A stretch of DNA of 23,732 nt from an uncultured Collinsella sp. GTDB taxonomy: Bacteria; Actinomycetota; Coriobacteriia; Coriobacteriales; Coriobacteriaceae. Made by a program: the position numbers and the translations under genes. The notes beneath the pieces were generated by a model. That model searched no databases and was not told the DNA's origin. It worked only from the letters and a program-made list of their open reading frames with translations. The stretch lies in the NCBI GenBank assembly GCA_900757465.1, contig CAAENY010000142.1, positions 1 to 23,732 of the forward strand, in the 5' to 3' direction. The stretch's first letter is position 1, and every line of letters starts with the position of its first letter. Shown here piece by piece: positions 13,558 through 21,547 of this stretch.

Positions 13558-15857
13558 GTGCGACCGAGCGCGAGCATGTGATGCCACCGCGCCCATTGAT
13601 GCCGTGGACGATGGCCCTTTGTGCCGGCTTGTGTGCGAGCTGTGGGTTGGTACTTAACATGGCAGCCGATTTGCTGCTGGGAGGGCGGGCGGCGCCCGTC
13701 ACACTGCTTATGGCCATTCCCTTCGCGGCTGCGGCGTGCATTGTATTGGCACGGTCCTGTATGCGTCTTGTGCGGTGGAAGCGATGGCTGTATGCCGCGG
13801 CCCTTGGCCTCGTTGCGGGAGCGGTCGTGTCCGCGGCTTGGGCGATAGGAGCGCTACACGCATCGAGGGCACTGGATAATCGGGCTGCGAGTAGTCTTGA
13901 GTTTGTTGTGCACGGCGACCCGTCCATCAATGACGGTGTGTACTCCTATACCTGCGATGCGTATGCGGGCGAAAAGCGCTTGGGTCAGGTACGGCTGTCG
14001 TGTGATCGTGAGCTCGGCGCCGGTTCGCTTGTACGTGCTATCGGTCGCATTTCGCGCTTTGAGAATGATACGTATGGACGCTCACGCGTGCTTCGCGGCG
14101 AGCTTCGAAAGGTTAAAGTCGTCCGGTTGGTATCGATCGACGAGGGCCCTCCAGGGCCGTTGTCTTGGCTTCGAAACGAGCTCCTTGCCGTTATTGCGCC
14201 CGCGAGCGATCCGGCGCGCTCGCTCATTGCCGGCGTTGTCTGCGGACGCTCGGCCGAGCTGCGTGCCCAGCCGGCGGGCGATTGGTTTTCGGTAACGGGC
14301 ACCGCACATCTTATCGCCGTTTCGGGCAGCCATCTTGCCATCGTGGGGTTTGTGGTTGAGAGCGCCCTGCAAAAGACGCGTCTCTCTCGTGGGCTGCAGC
14401 GGGGACTGTTGGTGCTGGCCCTCGCTGCCTATGCCGTCTTTACGGGCGCCTCGCCCTCGGCCGTGCGCGCGTGCTGCATGGTGGCGGCGACGCTTGTCGC
14501 CAACGGCGCCGGACGTCGTCGACATGGCCTCTCGGCCCTATTTTTGACCATGGCTATCTTTGTGTTGCTGCGGCCGACAGTACTGTTCGAGATGGGTTTT
14601 CAGCTATCGTGCGCCAGTGTTTTTGCCATCCTTTGTTTTTGCCCCTACGCTACCTACGCCTTGGGCGAGCTGGGTGTGCCATCGGGTGTCGCCAGTATTT
14701 TGTCTGTCACGCTGTGCTCGCAGCTGGCGACACTTCCCGTAACCATTCCCGCATTTGGGACGTTTTCGCTCATTGCCCCGCTTGCAAATGCCGTGATCGG
14801 TCCGGTGATAAGCGTGTTGCTCGCTGTATCGGTTGTGCTGGTGCCCTGCTCGCTTGTGCCGCCGCTGCGTCACGGGGCGCTTGTGGTGCCCATGATTGTC
14901 GCCCGCTGCGCCCTCTTCTTTGAGCGGCTTTTTGCCGCCGTTCCGGGCGCATCCGTAAGCGTGCCGCTCGATACGCCCTTGGTATATGTGGTGCCGTTCG
15001 CGCTGGTGGCCCTCTTGGTCTGGTGGCCACGCCCCCGCGCACGGAACATGGCAGTGGGGTTGCTGTGTTTGATGCTTGCAGCGGGTGTTCCGTATGTCTA
15101 TTGGGATCGATGCGCGCCGCCTTCGGTGACGGTCCTCGATGTTGGCCAGGCCGATGCGATTCTGGTTCGTCAGGGTGGCACCGTGGCGCTCGTCGACTGT
15201 GGGCTCGATGAGCGCGTGGTGTCGGCGCTGGTTCGCAACAATGTCCACCATATCGACGCCGTCTTCGTGACACATTGGGACGAAGACCATTGGGGCGGCC
15301 TTCCCGACGTGCTCGATCGGTTTTCGGTTGGAACCATTGCGGTCGCGGCCGATGCGCTGGACGGCGCGCCTGCCGAGGTCCTGAATCGCCCGGGTGTAGC
15401 GTATCGGCAGGTGGCCTGCGGGGACACAGTCGATATCGGCGCATTTCGGGCTCGTGTGATGTGGCCGTTTGACACGGTAGATGGCGAGGGCAATGAGGAC
15501 TCGCTTGTCTTGCTGCTCTCCTATGCCCAGGAAGGCAAGAGCCTTCGCGTGCTCCTCACTGGTGATGCCGAGCTCGATCAGGAGCGCGAGTTTGTACAGG
15601 AGGTGGGTGATATCGATGTGCTCAAGCTGGGGCATCACGGCTCAAAAGTATCCGTGGACACTGACCTGCTGGGCACGTTTAAGCCCGAGCTCTCTATCGC
15701 GAGCGCGGGCGAGGGCAACCGCTACGGCCATCCATCCGATGCCTGCATCGATGCCGTTCGAGATGCGGGCGGCGCGTTCGCATGTACCATCGAACAAGGA
15801 GACATTACCGTCTCGCCGACCGCAACCGGTTTTGCCATGCGATGTCAGCGACCGTGA
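13554..15857 (+). CDS. comEC: DNA internalization channel ComEC/Rec2
   Basis: This 767-residue integral membrane protein is thought to form the pore for single-stranded DNA entry in transformation. Two hydrophobic segments occur before residue 110, then a soluble OB-like region (about 115-210), then the polytopic competence core (about 220-500) with GTAHLIAVSGSHLAIVG. The C-terminal metallo-beta-lactamase-like domain starts at LDVGQADAILV (about 526). It has THWDEDHWGG near 572, LLTGDAELDQE and LGHHGSKVSVD near 690, so the putative nuclease metal ligands are retained. The start ATG overlaps the comEA stop (ATGA). No clear ribosome site precedes it. The full-length pair suggests uptake potential, but type IV pilus genes are outside the window. 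Confidence 0.94.
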   Translation: MSATEREHVMPPRPLMPWTMALCAGLCASCGLVLNMAADLLLGGRAAPVTLLMAIPFAAAACIVLARSCMRLVRWKRWLYAAALGLVAGAVVSAAWAIGALHASRALDNRAASSLEFVVHGDPSINDGVYSYTCDAYAGEKRLGQVRLSCDRELGAGSLVRAIGRISRFENDTYGRSRVLRGELRKVKVVRLVSIDEGPPGPLSWLRNELLAVIAPASDPARSLIAGVVCGRSAELRAQPAGDWFSVTGTAHLIAVSGSHLAIVGFVVESALQKTRLSRGLQRGLLVLALAAYAVFTGASPSAVRACCMVAATLVANGAGRRRHGLSALFLTMAIFVLLRPTVLFEMGFQLSCASVFAILCFCPYATYALGELGVPSGVASILSVTLCSQLATLPVTIPAFGTFSLIAPLANAVIGPVISVLLAVSVVLVPCSLVPPLRHGALVVPMIVARCALFFERLFAAVPGASVSVPLDTPLVYVVPFALVALLVWWPRPRARNMAVGLLCLMLAAGVPYVYWDRCAPPSVTVLDVGQADAILVRQGGTVALVDCGLDERVVSALVRNNVHHIDAVFVTHWDEDHWGGLPDVLDRFSVGTIAVAADALDGAPAEVLNRPGVAYRQVACGDTVDIGAFRARVMWPFDTVDGEGNEDSLVLLLSYAQEGKSLRVLLTGDAELDQEREFVQEVGDIDVLKLGHHGSKVSVDTDLLGTFKPELSIASAGEGNRYGHPSDACIDAVRDAGGAFACTIEQGDITVSPTATGFAMRCQRP

Positions 15858-15865
15858 TGCTGCCG

Positions 15866-15895
15866 TTGGCGCGGGATAAGTCCGTGGGCTAGAAT
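15866..15895 (+). promoter_or_regulatory. Candidate holA promoter
   Basis: TTGGCG (15866-15871) and TAGAAT (15890-15895) are 18 bases apart, in the 78-base gap after comEC. The predicted start is near 15902, about 34 bases before the holA ATG. The -10 matches consensus at five of six positions. Confidence 0.45.
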
Positions 15896-15935
15896 GGCAC
15901 GGTACGAACTCGAGAGCCCGCGGGAGGGGAGCGCG

Positions 15936-16898
15936 ATGTCCGAAACCGGTCTGTTGCCGGCATATCTGATCGTCGGTTCCGACGGAGTCAAACGCGACCA
16001 CGCTGTCTCGCGTATGAAGGCGCGTCTGGAAAAGACGGGCATGGTCGAGTTCAACCTCGACGAGCGCGATATGACCAAAGACCCCGATATCGAGTCGATT
16101 ATCGGATCGCTCAACACCTTTCCCATGGGCAGCGAGTTTCGCCTGGTAATCCTTGACGGCTGCTCAAAACTCGCCAAAGCGATTTCCGAGCCGCTTGTCG
16201 AGTATCTGGCGAGTCCCAGCCCCACGACGGTTTGCCTCATAATCGCCGATTCGCTTGCCAAGAACACGCGCCTGTACAAGGCGGTCGCCAAGATTGACAA
16301 GAAGGCCGTGATCGACTGTTCGGGCACCAAGCGCTGGGAGCTCCCGCGCCGCGTGCAGCAGATGGCGACACAGCACGGAAAGTCCATCTCGACGGCGGCC
16401 GCCGAGGAGCTCGTTTCGCGCTCGGGCGAGAACACCCGCATGCTCGATAACGACTTGGCCAAGCTTGCCCAGATGGTCGAGGCGCCGCAAATTGAGCTTT
16501 CCGATGTGGAGCGCTGGATCGTGCGCACGGCCGAAGTTCAGCCCTGGGACTTTCTCAATGCGGTCTCGGCCCGTGACATGCGCCGCTCGCTTGAGCTCTT
16601 CAATCTACTGCCCGCCAAGAGCTACGTGTGGACTTACACATTGCTGTGCGGGCGCATTCGCGAGCTTATCGTTGCCAAGGCGCTCGATGCGCGTGGACAG
16701 GGTCGTGAGCTTGCCGCGACGCTCAAGCTTCAGGCCTGGCAGGTCAAAAATCACCTTACCTGGGCACGCGGCTTTTCGATGGCGGAACTTGTCGCTGCGC
16801 TCGAGGGCGCGGTCGATGTGGAGCTCGCACTGAAGGGTTCGGCCGATTCCCAGACCGCGCTTTTGCTCTGGATTACGAACATCTTGAGAAAATCGTGA
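15936..16898 (+). CDS. holA: DNA polymerase III delta subunit
   Basis: This 320-residue protein is the clamp-loader subunit that opens the sliding clamp at replication forks. Family features include the N-terminal LLPAYLIVGSDGVKRDHAVSRMK, the IIGSLNTFPMGSEFRLVILDGCSKL segment (the AAA+ domain I region), and ENTRMLDNDLAKLAQMVE. The C-terminal collar domain includes TYTLLCGRIRELIVAKAL and WQVKNHLTWARGFSMAEL. Delta does not hydrolyse ATP, and no Walker A was seen. The ATG at 15936 is preferred over an in-frame ATG at 15894 because GGAGGGGAG lies directly upstream. It is followed by rpsT, the common holA-rpsT order. Confidence 0.92.
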   Translation: MSETGLLPAYLIVGSDGVKRDHAVSRMKARLEKTGMVEFNLDERDMTKDPDIESIIGSLNTFPMGSEFRLVILDGCSKLAKAISEPLVEYLASPSPTTVCLIIADSLAKNTRLYKAVAKIDKKAVIDCSGTKRWELPRRVQQMATQHGKSISTAAAEELVSRSGENTRMLDNDLAKLAQMVEAPQIELSDVERWIVRTAEVQPWDFLNAVSARDMRRSLELFNLLPAKSYVWTYTLLCGRIRELIVAKALDARGQGRELAATLKLQAWQVKNHLTWARGFSMAELVAALEGAVDVELALKGSADSQTALLLWITNILRKS

Positions 16899-16947
16899 TG
16901 ACACCTGCCTATTTGACAAATTCGTTCTATCCCTTTGAGGGGGAGCG

Positions 16948-16956
16948 TGCTATAGT
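16948..16956 (+). promoter_or_regulatory. Candidate rpsT promoter (extended -10)
   Basis: TGCTATAGT is an extended -10 identical to the one before rpmB. No good -35 lies at 16-18 bases; TTGACA at 16913-16918 is too far (32 bases). The predicted start is near 16963, leaving a structured leader of about 70 bases. Confidence 0.5.
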
Positions 16957-16961
16957 AGGCG

Positions 16962-17009
16962 CTTGCATGACCTCACCGTGTCTCAGAGGTGTCATACATT
17001 TTTTGCAAG
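16962..17009 (+). promoter_or_regulatory. Structured rpsT leader, attenuator-like
   Basis: ATGAC-CTC (16967-16974) pairs with GAG-GT-GTCAT (16986-16995), followed after ACA by six T residues (16999-17004), which resembles an intrinsic terminator. In addition, CTTGCA (16962-16967) is complementary to TGCAAG (17004-17009), giving an outer stem that would enclose the T run. The structure ends just before the first AAGGAA and about 22 bases before the rpsT start. Ribosomal protein leaders often mediate feedback control; this is inferred here. Confidence 0.45.
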
Positions 17010-17031
17010 GAACTCGAAAGGAACTCCAGAA

Positions 17032-17298
17032 GTGGCAAACATCAAGTCTCAGAAGAAGCGTATCCGCACCAATGAGGCAGCTCGCATGCGTAACAAGGCT
17101 GTCAAGTCCGAGCTCAAGACGCTGACCAAGCACGTCCAGTCCGCTGTCGCCGAGGGCGACGCCGAGAAGGCCCAGGCCGCCCTCAAGACCGTCACCAAGC
17201 GTCTCGACATGGCTGCCGCCAAGCATGTTATCCACAAGAACCAGGCTTCCAACCGCAAGTCCGGTCTTGCCAAGCTCGTGAACAGCATCAACGCCTAA
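17032..17298 (+). CDS. rpsT: 30S ribosomal protein bS20
   Basis: This 88-residue protein binds 16S rRNA early in small-subunit assembly. Read from the GTG at 17032 it begins MANIKSQKKRIRTNEAARMR, the standard S20 start, and continues as a lysine/arginine/alanine-rich helical bundle ending NRKSGLAKLVNSINA. AAAGGAA at 17017-17023 sits eight bases before the GTG. The reading frame extends upstream into the leader, but those codons are not protein-like. Upstream, AAGGAACTC occurs twice (17008 and 17018), the second serving as ribosome site. It is a monocistronic unit with its own candidate promoter, leader structure and terminator. Confidence 0.96.
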   Translation: MANIKSQKKRIRTNEAARMRNKAVKSELKTLTKHVQSAVAEGDAEKAQAALKTVTKRLDMAAAKHVIHKNQASNRKSGLAKLVNSINA

Positions 17299-17334
17299 GT
17301 TGTAAATTTCACACCACACAGATTACGCGCATAA

Positions 17335-17369
17335 ATGGAGCCTGTTTTATGGAACAGGCTCCATTTTTT
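17335..17369 (+). terminator. Rho-independent terminator of rpsT
   Basis: A perfect 12-bp stem, ATGGAGCCTGTT (17335-17346) with AACAGGCTCCAT (17353-17364), has a six-base loop and is followed by T residues to 17369. It lies about 36 bases past the rpsT stop and directly before the lepA promoter region. Confidence 0.95.
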
Positions 17370-17373
17370 GTAC

Positions 17374-17387
17374 CGCTCGGGTAAGAT
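17374..17387 (+). promoter_or_regulatory. Candidate lepA promoter very close to the start codon
   Basis: GCTCGGGTAAGAT contains the -10-like TAAGAT at 17382-17387, only seven bases before the lepA ATG. A normal start site would fall at or next to the A of ATG, giving a leaderless message. The preceding GCTCGGGTA is shared with the first dnaJ-type promoter region. There is no good -35. Confidence 0.4.
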
Positions 17388-17394
17388 AGTCCGC

Positions 17395-19206
17395 ATGAAT
17401 ACTTCAATTGACATTTCCCACATCCGCAACTTCTCGATCGTTGCGCACATCGACCATGGCAAGTCCACGATCAGTGACCGCATCCTCGAGCTCACCCATA
17501 CCGTCGACGAGCGCGATATGGAGTCGCAACTGCTCGACACCATGGATATCGAGCGCGAGCGCGGCATCACGATCAAGTCCAATGCCGTTCGTGTTTCCTA
17601 TGACGCCGACGATGGCGAGACGTATCAGTTCAACCTGATCGATACGCCGGGTCACGTGGACTTTACCTATGAGGTCTCGCGCTCGCTGGCCGCCTGTGAG
17701 GGCGCGGTGCTCGTCGTCGACGCCACGCAGGGCGTCGAGGCGCAGACCGTCTCCAACGCGACGCTCGCCATGAACGCTAATCTGGATATCGTGCCCGCCA
17801 TCAATAAGATCGACCTGCCCTCGGCCCATCCCGACGAGGTTAAGACCGAGATCGAGGATGATCTGGCGATTCCTGCCGACGATGCCGTATGCGTATCGGG
17901 CAAGACCGGCGAGGGCATCCACGACCTACTGGAGTCCATTGTCTTTTTGATTTCGCCGCCCAAGGGCGATGCGAACGCGCCGCTCAAAGCACTTATCCTG
18001 GATTCGTATTTCGATGAGTACCGCGGCGTCGTTGCCACGGTCCGCGTCTTTGACGGTTCCATCAAAAAGGGCGATACCCTGCGCATGATGCAGGCAGAAG
18101 GTGACTTTTTGGTCGACGGCGTGGGCGTCAAGCGTCCCGCCGAGACCCAGGTTGATGCGCTGACGGTCGGCGAGGTGGGCTACGTGGTCACGGGCTTGAA
18201 GGATCCCGAGGCCGTGCACGTGGGCGATACCCTCACGTGGGCGTCGAATCCCTGCCCCGAGCCGCTTCCCGGCTACCGCGAGGCCAAGCCCATGGTCTAT
18301 ACGGGCCTGTTCCCGATCGACAACAAGGATTACGAGAACCTGCGCGACGCTCTCGATAAGCTGCACGTCAACGATCCGTCGTTGGTGTGGGAGCCCGAGA
18401 CCTCGGTGGCGCTCGGTTTCGGCTTCCGCGTGGGCTTCTTGGGCCTGTTGCATATGGAGGTCGTCAAGGAGCGCCTGGAGCGCGAGTTCAATCTGGATTT
18501 GATTGCCACGAGCCCTTCGGTGGACTATCACGTCTACAAGACCGACGGCGAGATGATTGATGTCCGCAGCCCGCAAGATCTGCCCGAGGCTACGCGCATC
18601 GAGCGCATCGAGGAGCCTTACCTCAAGGCCAAGATTATCTGCCCGCCCGAGTATACGGGTGCCGTCATGCAGCTCGCCATCGAGCACCGCGGCATTACGA
18701 CCGACATGATCCATCTCACGAGCAAATCGGTCGAGATGCGCTTTGACATGCCGCTTGCCGAGCTCATCCTGGACTTCTTTGACCAGCTCAAGAGCCGTAC
18801 CAAGGGCTATGCCTCGCTCGACTATGAGTTCAACGAGTATCGTCCCTCCGAGCTCGTCAAGCTCGATATTTTGCTTTCGGGCGACGAGGTGGACGCGCTT
18901 TCGTTTATCGTGCACAAGGACAAGGCCTATGGCCTGGCACGCGGTCTGTGCGACAAGCTCAAGGAGATTATCCCCCGCCAGCTGTTCGAGGTGCCTATTC
19001 AGGGCGCTATCGGCAACAAGATCATCGCCCGCTCCACCGTCAAGGCGCGCCGCAAGGACGTTTTGGCCAAGTGCTATGGTGGCGATATCTCGCGTAAGCG
19101 CAAGCTGCTCGAAAAGCAGAAAGAGGGCAAGAAGCGCATGAAGGCCATCGGCTCGGTCGAGGTTCCGCAGGAGGCCTTTATGGCGATTCTCAAGGTGGAC
19201 GATTAG
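17395..19206 (+). CDS. lepA: Elongation factor 4 (LepA)
   Basis: This 603-residue translational GTPase acts on the ribosome; roles in back-translocation and 30S maturation have been proposed for the family. GTPase motifs are AHIDHGKST (17-25), GITIKSNAVRV (switch), DTPGHVDF and NKIDLPSA. Later come the EF-G-like domains, including FGFRVGFLGLLHMEV, and the LepA-specific C-terminal domain with ARRKDVLAKCYGGDISRKRKLLEKQKEGKKRMK. The ATG at 17395 gives the normal N-terminus. No ribosome site precedes it, and a -10-like sequence lies seven bases upstream, so it may be translated from a leaderless message. It is first in lepA-dusB-hemW. Confidence 0.97.
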   Translation: MNTSIDISHIRNFSIVAHIDHGKSTISDRILELTHTVDERDMESQLLDTMDIERERGITIKSNAVRVSYDADDGETYQFNLIDTPGHVDFTYEVSRSLAACEGAVLVVDATQGVEAQTVSNATLAMNANLDIVPAINKIDLPSAHPDEVKTEIEDDLAIPADDAVCVSGKTGEGIHDLLESIVFLISPPKGDANAPLKALILDSYFDEYRGVVATVRVFDGSIKKGDTLRMMQAEGDFLVDGVGVKRPAETQVDALTVGEVGYVVTGLKDPEAVHVGDTLTWASNPCPEPLPGYREAKPMVYTGLFPIDNKDYENLRDALDKLHVNDPSLVWEPETSVALGFGFRVGFLGLLHMEVVKERLEREFNLDLIATSPSVDYHVYKTDGEMIDVRSPQDLPEATRIERIEEPYLKAKIICPPEYTGAVMQLAIEHRGITTDMIHLTSKSVEMRFDMPLAELILDFFDQLKSRTKGYASLDYEFNEYRPSELVKLDILLSGDEVDALSFIVHKDKAYGLARGLCDKLKEIIPRQLFEVPIQGAIGNKIIARSTVKARRKDVLAKCYGGDISRKRKLLEKQKEGKKRMKAIGSVEVPQEAFMAILKVDD

Positions 19207-19210
19207 GTCC

Positions 19211-20254
19211 ATGGCGCTTTCTGAATACAGCAAGCGGCTGCTGGGTGCCTATGCCGAGCAGCCGTTCCTTATGGCTCCCATGGCGGGCGTAACCGACCCC
19301 GCCTATCGCATCATGTGCCGTCGCCGCGGTGCCAACCTTGCCTATAGCGAGATGGTGAGCGTGGCAGGCCTTGCCTATGCCAGCAATAAGACGTGGCGTC
19401 TGGTGCTGCCGGCCGACGAGGAGCAGCAAATCTGCGTGCAGCTCTTTGGTTCCAAGCCCGATCAGTTTGCGAGTGCTGTCGCTGCCGTCGAGGAACGTGT
19501 GGGCGATCGCCTGTCTTTGATTGATATCAACATGGCGTGCCCAGCTCGCAAGGTTGTCACCAAGGGCGAGGGCTCGGCGCTTATGCGCACGCCAGAGCTG
19601 GCAGAGAAGATCGTCGAGGCGGCGGTGGGCGCGGCGCACGTGCCCGTGACCGTAAAGATCCGTAAGGGCTTTTACGCCGAAGATCGCAATGCCGCGACGT
19701 TTGCCCAGATGCTCGAGGGAGCAGGTGCATCTGCGGTGGCGGTGCATGGCCGCTGCGCCACACAACTCTATACGGGCCAGGCCGATTGGTCGGTCGTCGA
19801 TGAGGTTGCCGACGCTGTCGAGATTCCCGTGATTGGTTCGGGCGATGTGTTCTCGGCCGAGGACGCTGCTGAGCATCTGCACGGCTCGGGTGCCAGCGCG
19901 GTGTTTATCGCGCGCGGCATCTACGGCAATCCGTGGGTGTTCGGCGATGCTCGCGCCCTTGCGCTCGATGGCATGCCGGTTCCTTCTCGCTCCTCGGTCG
20001 AGCGCTTGGACGCTCTGCGTGAGCACCTAACGCTGACGCATGAGCTCTTGCCTCTCATGTCGCGCGCCCGCACGTACGCAAGCTGGTACTTAAAAGGCAT
20101 GCCCCATGCCGCCGCCTGGCGCGCTCAGGTGGTGCGTTGCTCTACGTACGAGGAGTTCATGTCGCTGGTCGATGATATCGAGCGCGATGTGGTGGCCTGC
20201 GAGGCCGCGCTTGCCGCCGGTGAGTCGGTGCCCGCTCATCCGCTGGAGGCTTAA
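19211..20254 (+). CDS. dusB: tRNA-dihydrouridine synthase (DusB-like)
   Basis: This 347-residue FMN enzyme reduces specific uridines in the tRNA D-loop. The N-terminal TIM barrel holds LMAPMAGVTDPAYR (20-33) and SEMVSVAGL. The catalytic cysteine C110 is in DINMACPARKV, followed by KGEGSALM. Downstream are VTVKIRKGF, AVHGRCATQLYTGQADW and FIARGIYGNPWVF, all conserved in bacterial Dus proteins. The DINMxCPxxKVxxxGxGxAL signature is closest to DusB, though family assignment from motifs alone is less certain than the general function. It starts four bases after the lepA stop, with AAGGTGG (19192-19198) as a distant ribosome site. Confidence 0.9.
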   Translation: MALSEYSKRLLGAYAEQPFLMAPMAGVTDPAYRIMCRRRGANLAYSEMVSVAGLAYASNKTWRLVLPADEEQQICVQLFGSKPDQFASAVAAVEERVGDRLSLIDINMACPARKVVTKGEGSALMRTPELAEKIVEAAVGAAHVPVTVKIRKGFYAEDRNAATFAQMLEGAGASAVAVHGRCATQLYTGQADWSVVDEVADAVEIPVIGSGDVFSAEDAAEHLHGSGASAVFIARGIYGNPWVFGDARALALDGMPVPSRSSVERLDALREHLTLTHELLPLMSRARTYASWYLKGMPHAAAWRAQVVRCSTYEEFMSLVDDIERDVVACEAALAAGESVPAHPLEA

Positions 20255-20256
20255 GG

Positions 20257-21489
20257 GTGGCCGTTACCGCGCTGTACGTGCACGTGCCGTTTTGCGCTCA
20301 AAAATGCCGCTATTGCGACTTTGACTCGCGCAGCTTTGCTCTGTGTGATTTGGATGCTGCGCTCGATTCCTATTTTGAGCAGCTGTATGCGCGCCTCGAT
20401 TCCTTTGGCGACGCCGGGGCGCTTGCGCAGGTCCGCACGGTCTATATTGGCGGCGGCACGCCCTCACTGGCTGGGGAGCGCCTGGTGAAACTTGCCCGTC
20501 GTATCTCCATGTGGTGCAAGCCCGTTGAATTTACTTGCGAAGCCAATCCTGAGTCGCTGACCGTCGAGCTCGCCACCGCGCTTGCCGAGGCGGGTGTCAC
20601 GCGCATCTCTCTGGGCGTGCAAACCCTCGACAATACCGAGCTGGCTGCTATTGGCCGCATTCACGATGCTAATCGGGCACTTGCGGCTATCGCGACGGTG
20701 AAGGAAGTTGGCCTCGATGTGTCGTGCGACCTGATGTGCGGCCTTCCCGGGCAGACGGCCGCAAGCTGGCGGAGCACGCTCGATGGCGTGCTGGCGGCGG
20801 CGCCGCATCATGTGTCGATCTACCCGCTCACGCTTGAGGAGGGGACGCCCCTTTATCGCATGGCGTGCCGTGACGAGTCGCTCGAGCCCGATGAGGATTT
20901 TCAGGCTTCGTGCATGGACGCGGCGCGTGAGCGCCTGGGTGCGGCCGGCTATCATCCGTATGAGGTGGCGAGCTACGCGCTCGACGGCCATGAGTGCGCC
21001 CATAACATTGCCTACTGGACCGGACAGGGCTACCTGGGCCTGGGTCGTTCTGCCGCGGGCATGCTCGACGACGAGGATTTCGACCGTCTTGCAGGTTTGT
21101 TCCCCGGCGTGTCTGCTCGAGGCGACGCGTACCGTGTGCGTTTGGTTCAGCGCGACGATGACGCGACGTCGTTTGAGGCCGAATACCTGTCGCAGCGAGA
21201 GGCTGCGGCCGAAGACCTGATGCTCGCTTGTCGCATGACGCGCGGTATTGCGTCCGACCTGTTGGTTCGCGCGGCTCGTGTCATCCCGGCCGATGAGCTG
21301 ACAGCCGCTTGTGATCGCGCGCTCGAATTGGGTCTTGCCACTTGGGTGCCCGAGACGCTCGGGGTCCATGAGGGACCCTTTACTTCGGCAGATGTCGTCG
21401 CGGGCCATGTTCGAGCTCGTTTAGCACCGACACACCTGGGCTGGCTCGATGGAAATGTTCTGTTCGAGCTGTTTTGGGATCTAGCTTAG
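20257..21489 (+). CDS. hemW: Radical SAM heme chaperone HemW (formerly HemN-like)
   Basis: This 410-residue radical SAM protein delivers heme to membrane respiratory enzymes; older annotations call it oxygen-independent coproporphyrinogen oxidase. The 4Fe-4S motif is C13-x3-C17-x2-C20 in VPFCAQKCRYCDF. GGGTPS, EANPESLT, GVTRISLGVQTLD and CDLMCGLPGQT follow in the usual order. HNIAYWTGQGYLGLGRSA is the conserved substrate-region segment found in HemW. The GTG start at 20257 lies two bases after the dusB stop, with TGGAGG (20244-20249) upstream. The lepA-hemW neighbourhood is common in Gram-positive bacteria. Whether it binds heme was not testable here. Confidence 0.93.
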   Translation: MAVTALYVHVPFCAQKCRYCDFDSRSFALCDLDAALDSYFEQLYARLDSFGDAGALAQVRTVYIGGGTPSLAGERLVKLARRISMWCKPVEFTCEANPESLTVELATALAEAGVTRISLGVQTLDNTELAAIGRIHDANRALAAIATVKEVGLDVSCDLMCGLPGQTAASWRSTLDGVLAAAPHHVSIYPLTLEEGTPLYRMACRDESLEPDEDFQASCMDAARERLGAAGYHPYEVASYALDGHECAHNIAYWTGQGYLGLGRSAAGMLDDEDFDRLAGLFPGVSARGDAYRVRLVQRDDDATSFEAEYLSQREAAAEDLMLACRMTRGIASDLLVRAARVIPADELTAACDRALELGLATWVPETLGVHEGPFTSADVVAGHVRARLAPTHLGWLDGNVLFELFWDLA

Positions 21490-21491
21490 GC

Positions 21492-21505
21492 CGCTCGGGT
21501 AGAAT
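21492..21505 (+). promoter_or_regulatory. Candidate promoter of the first dnaJ-type gene
   Basis: GCTCGGGTAGAAT includes TAGAAT (21500-21505), five of six matches to a -10. It lies just after the hemW stop and about 42 bases before the ATG at 21548. It shares GCTCGGGTA with the lepA promoter region. There is no clear -35. No CIRCE-type heat-shock operator was seen in this gap. Confidence 0.4.
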
Positions 21506-21547
21506 TACCGGAATATATACGCTGCTGTGAGCAGGAGGTTGCCGCGC

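Noticed and set aside
16913..16918. TTGACA after holA as the -35 of the rpsT promoter
   Set aside because: It is 32 bases from the TATAGT -10, too far for a normal promoter; no better -10 lies at the right distance.
21418..21430. TTAGCACC near the end of hemW, resembling half of a CIRCE operator
   Set aside because: The matching inverted half (GAGTGCTAA) is absent, so it is not a CIRCE element.
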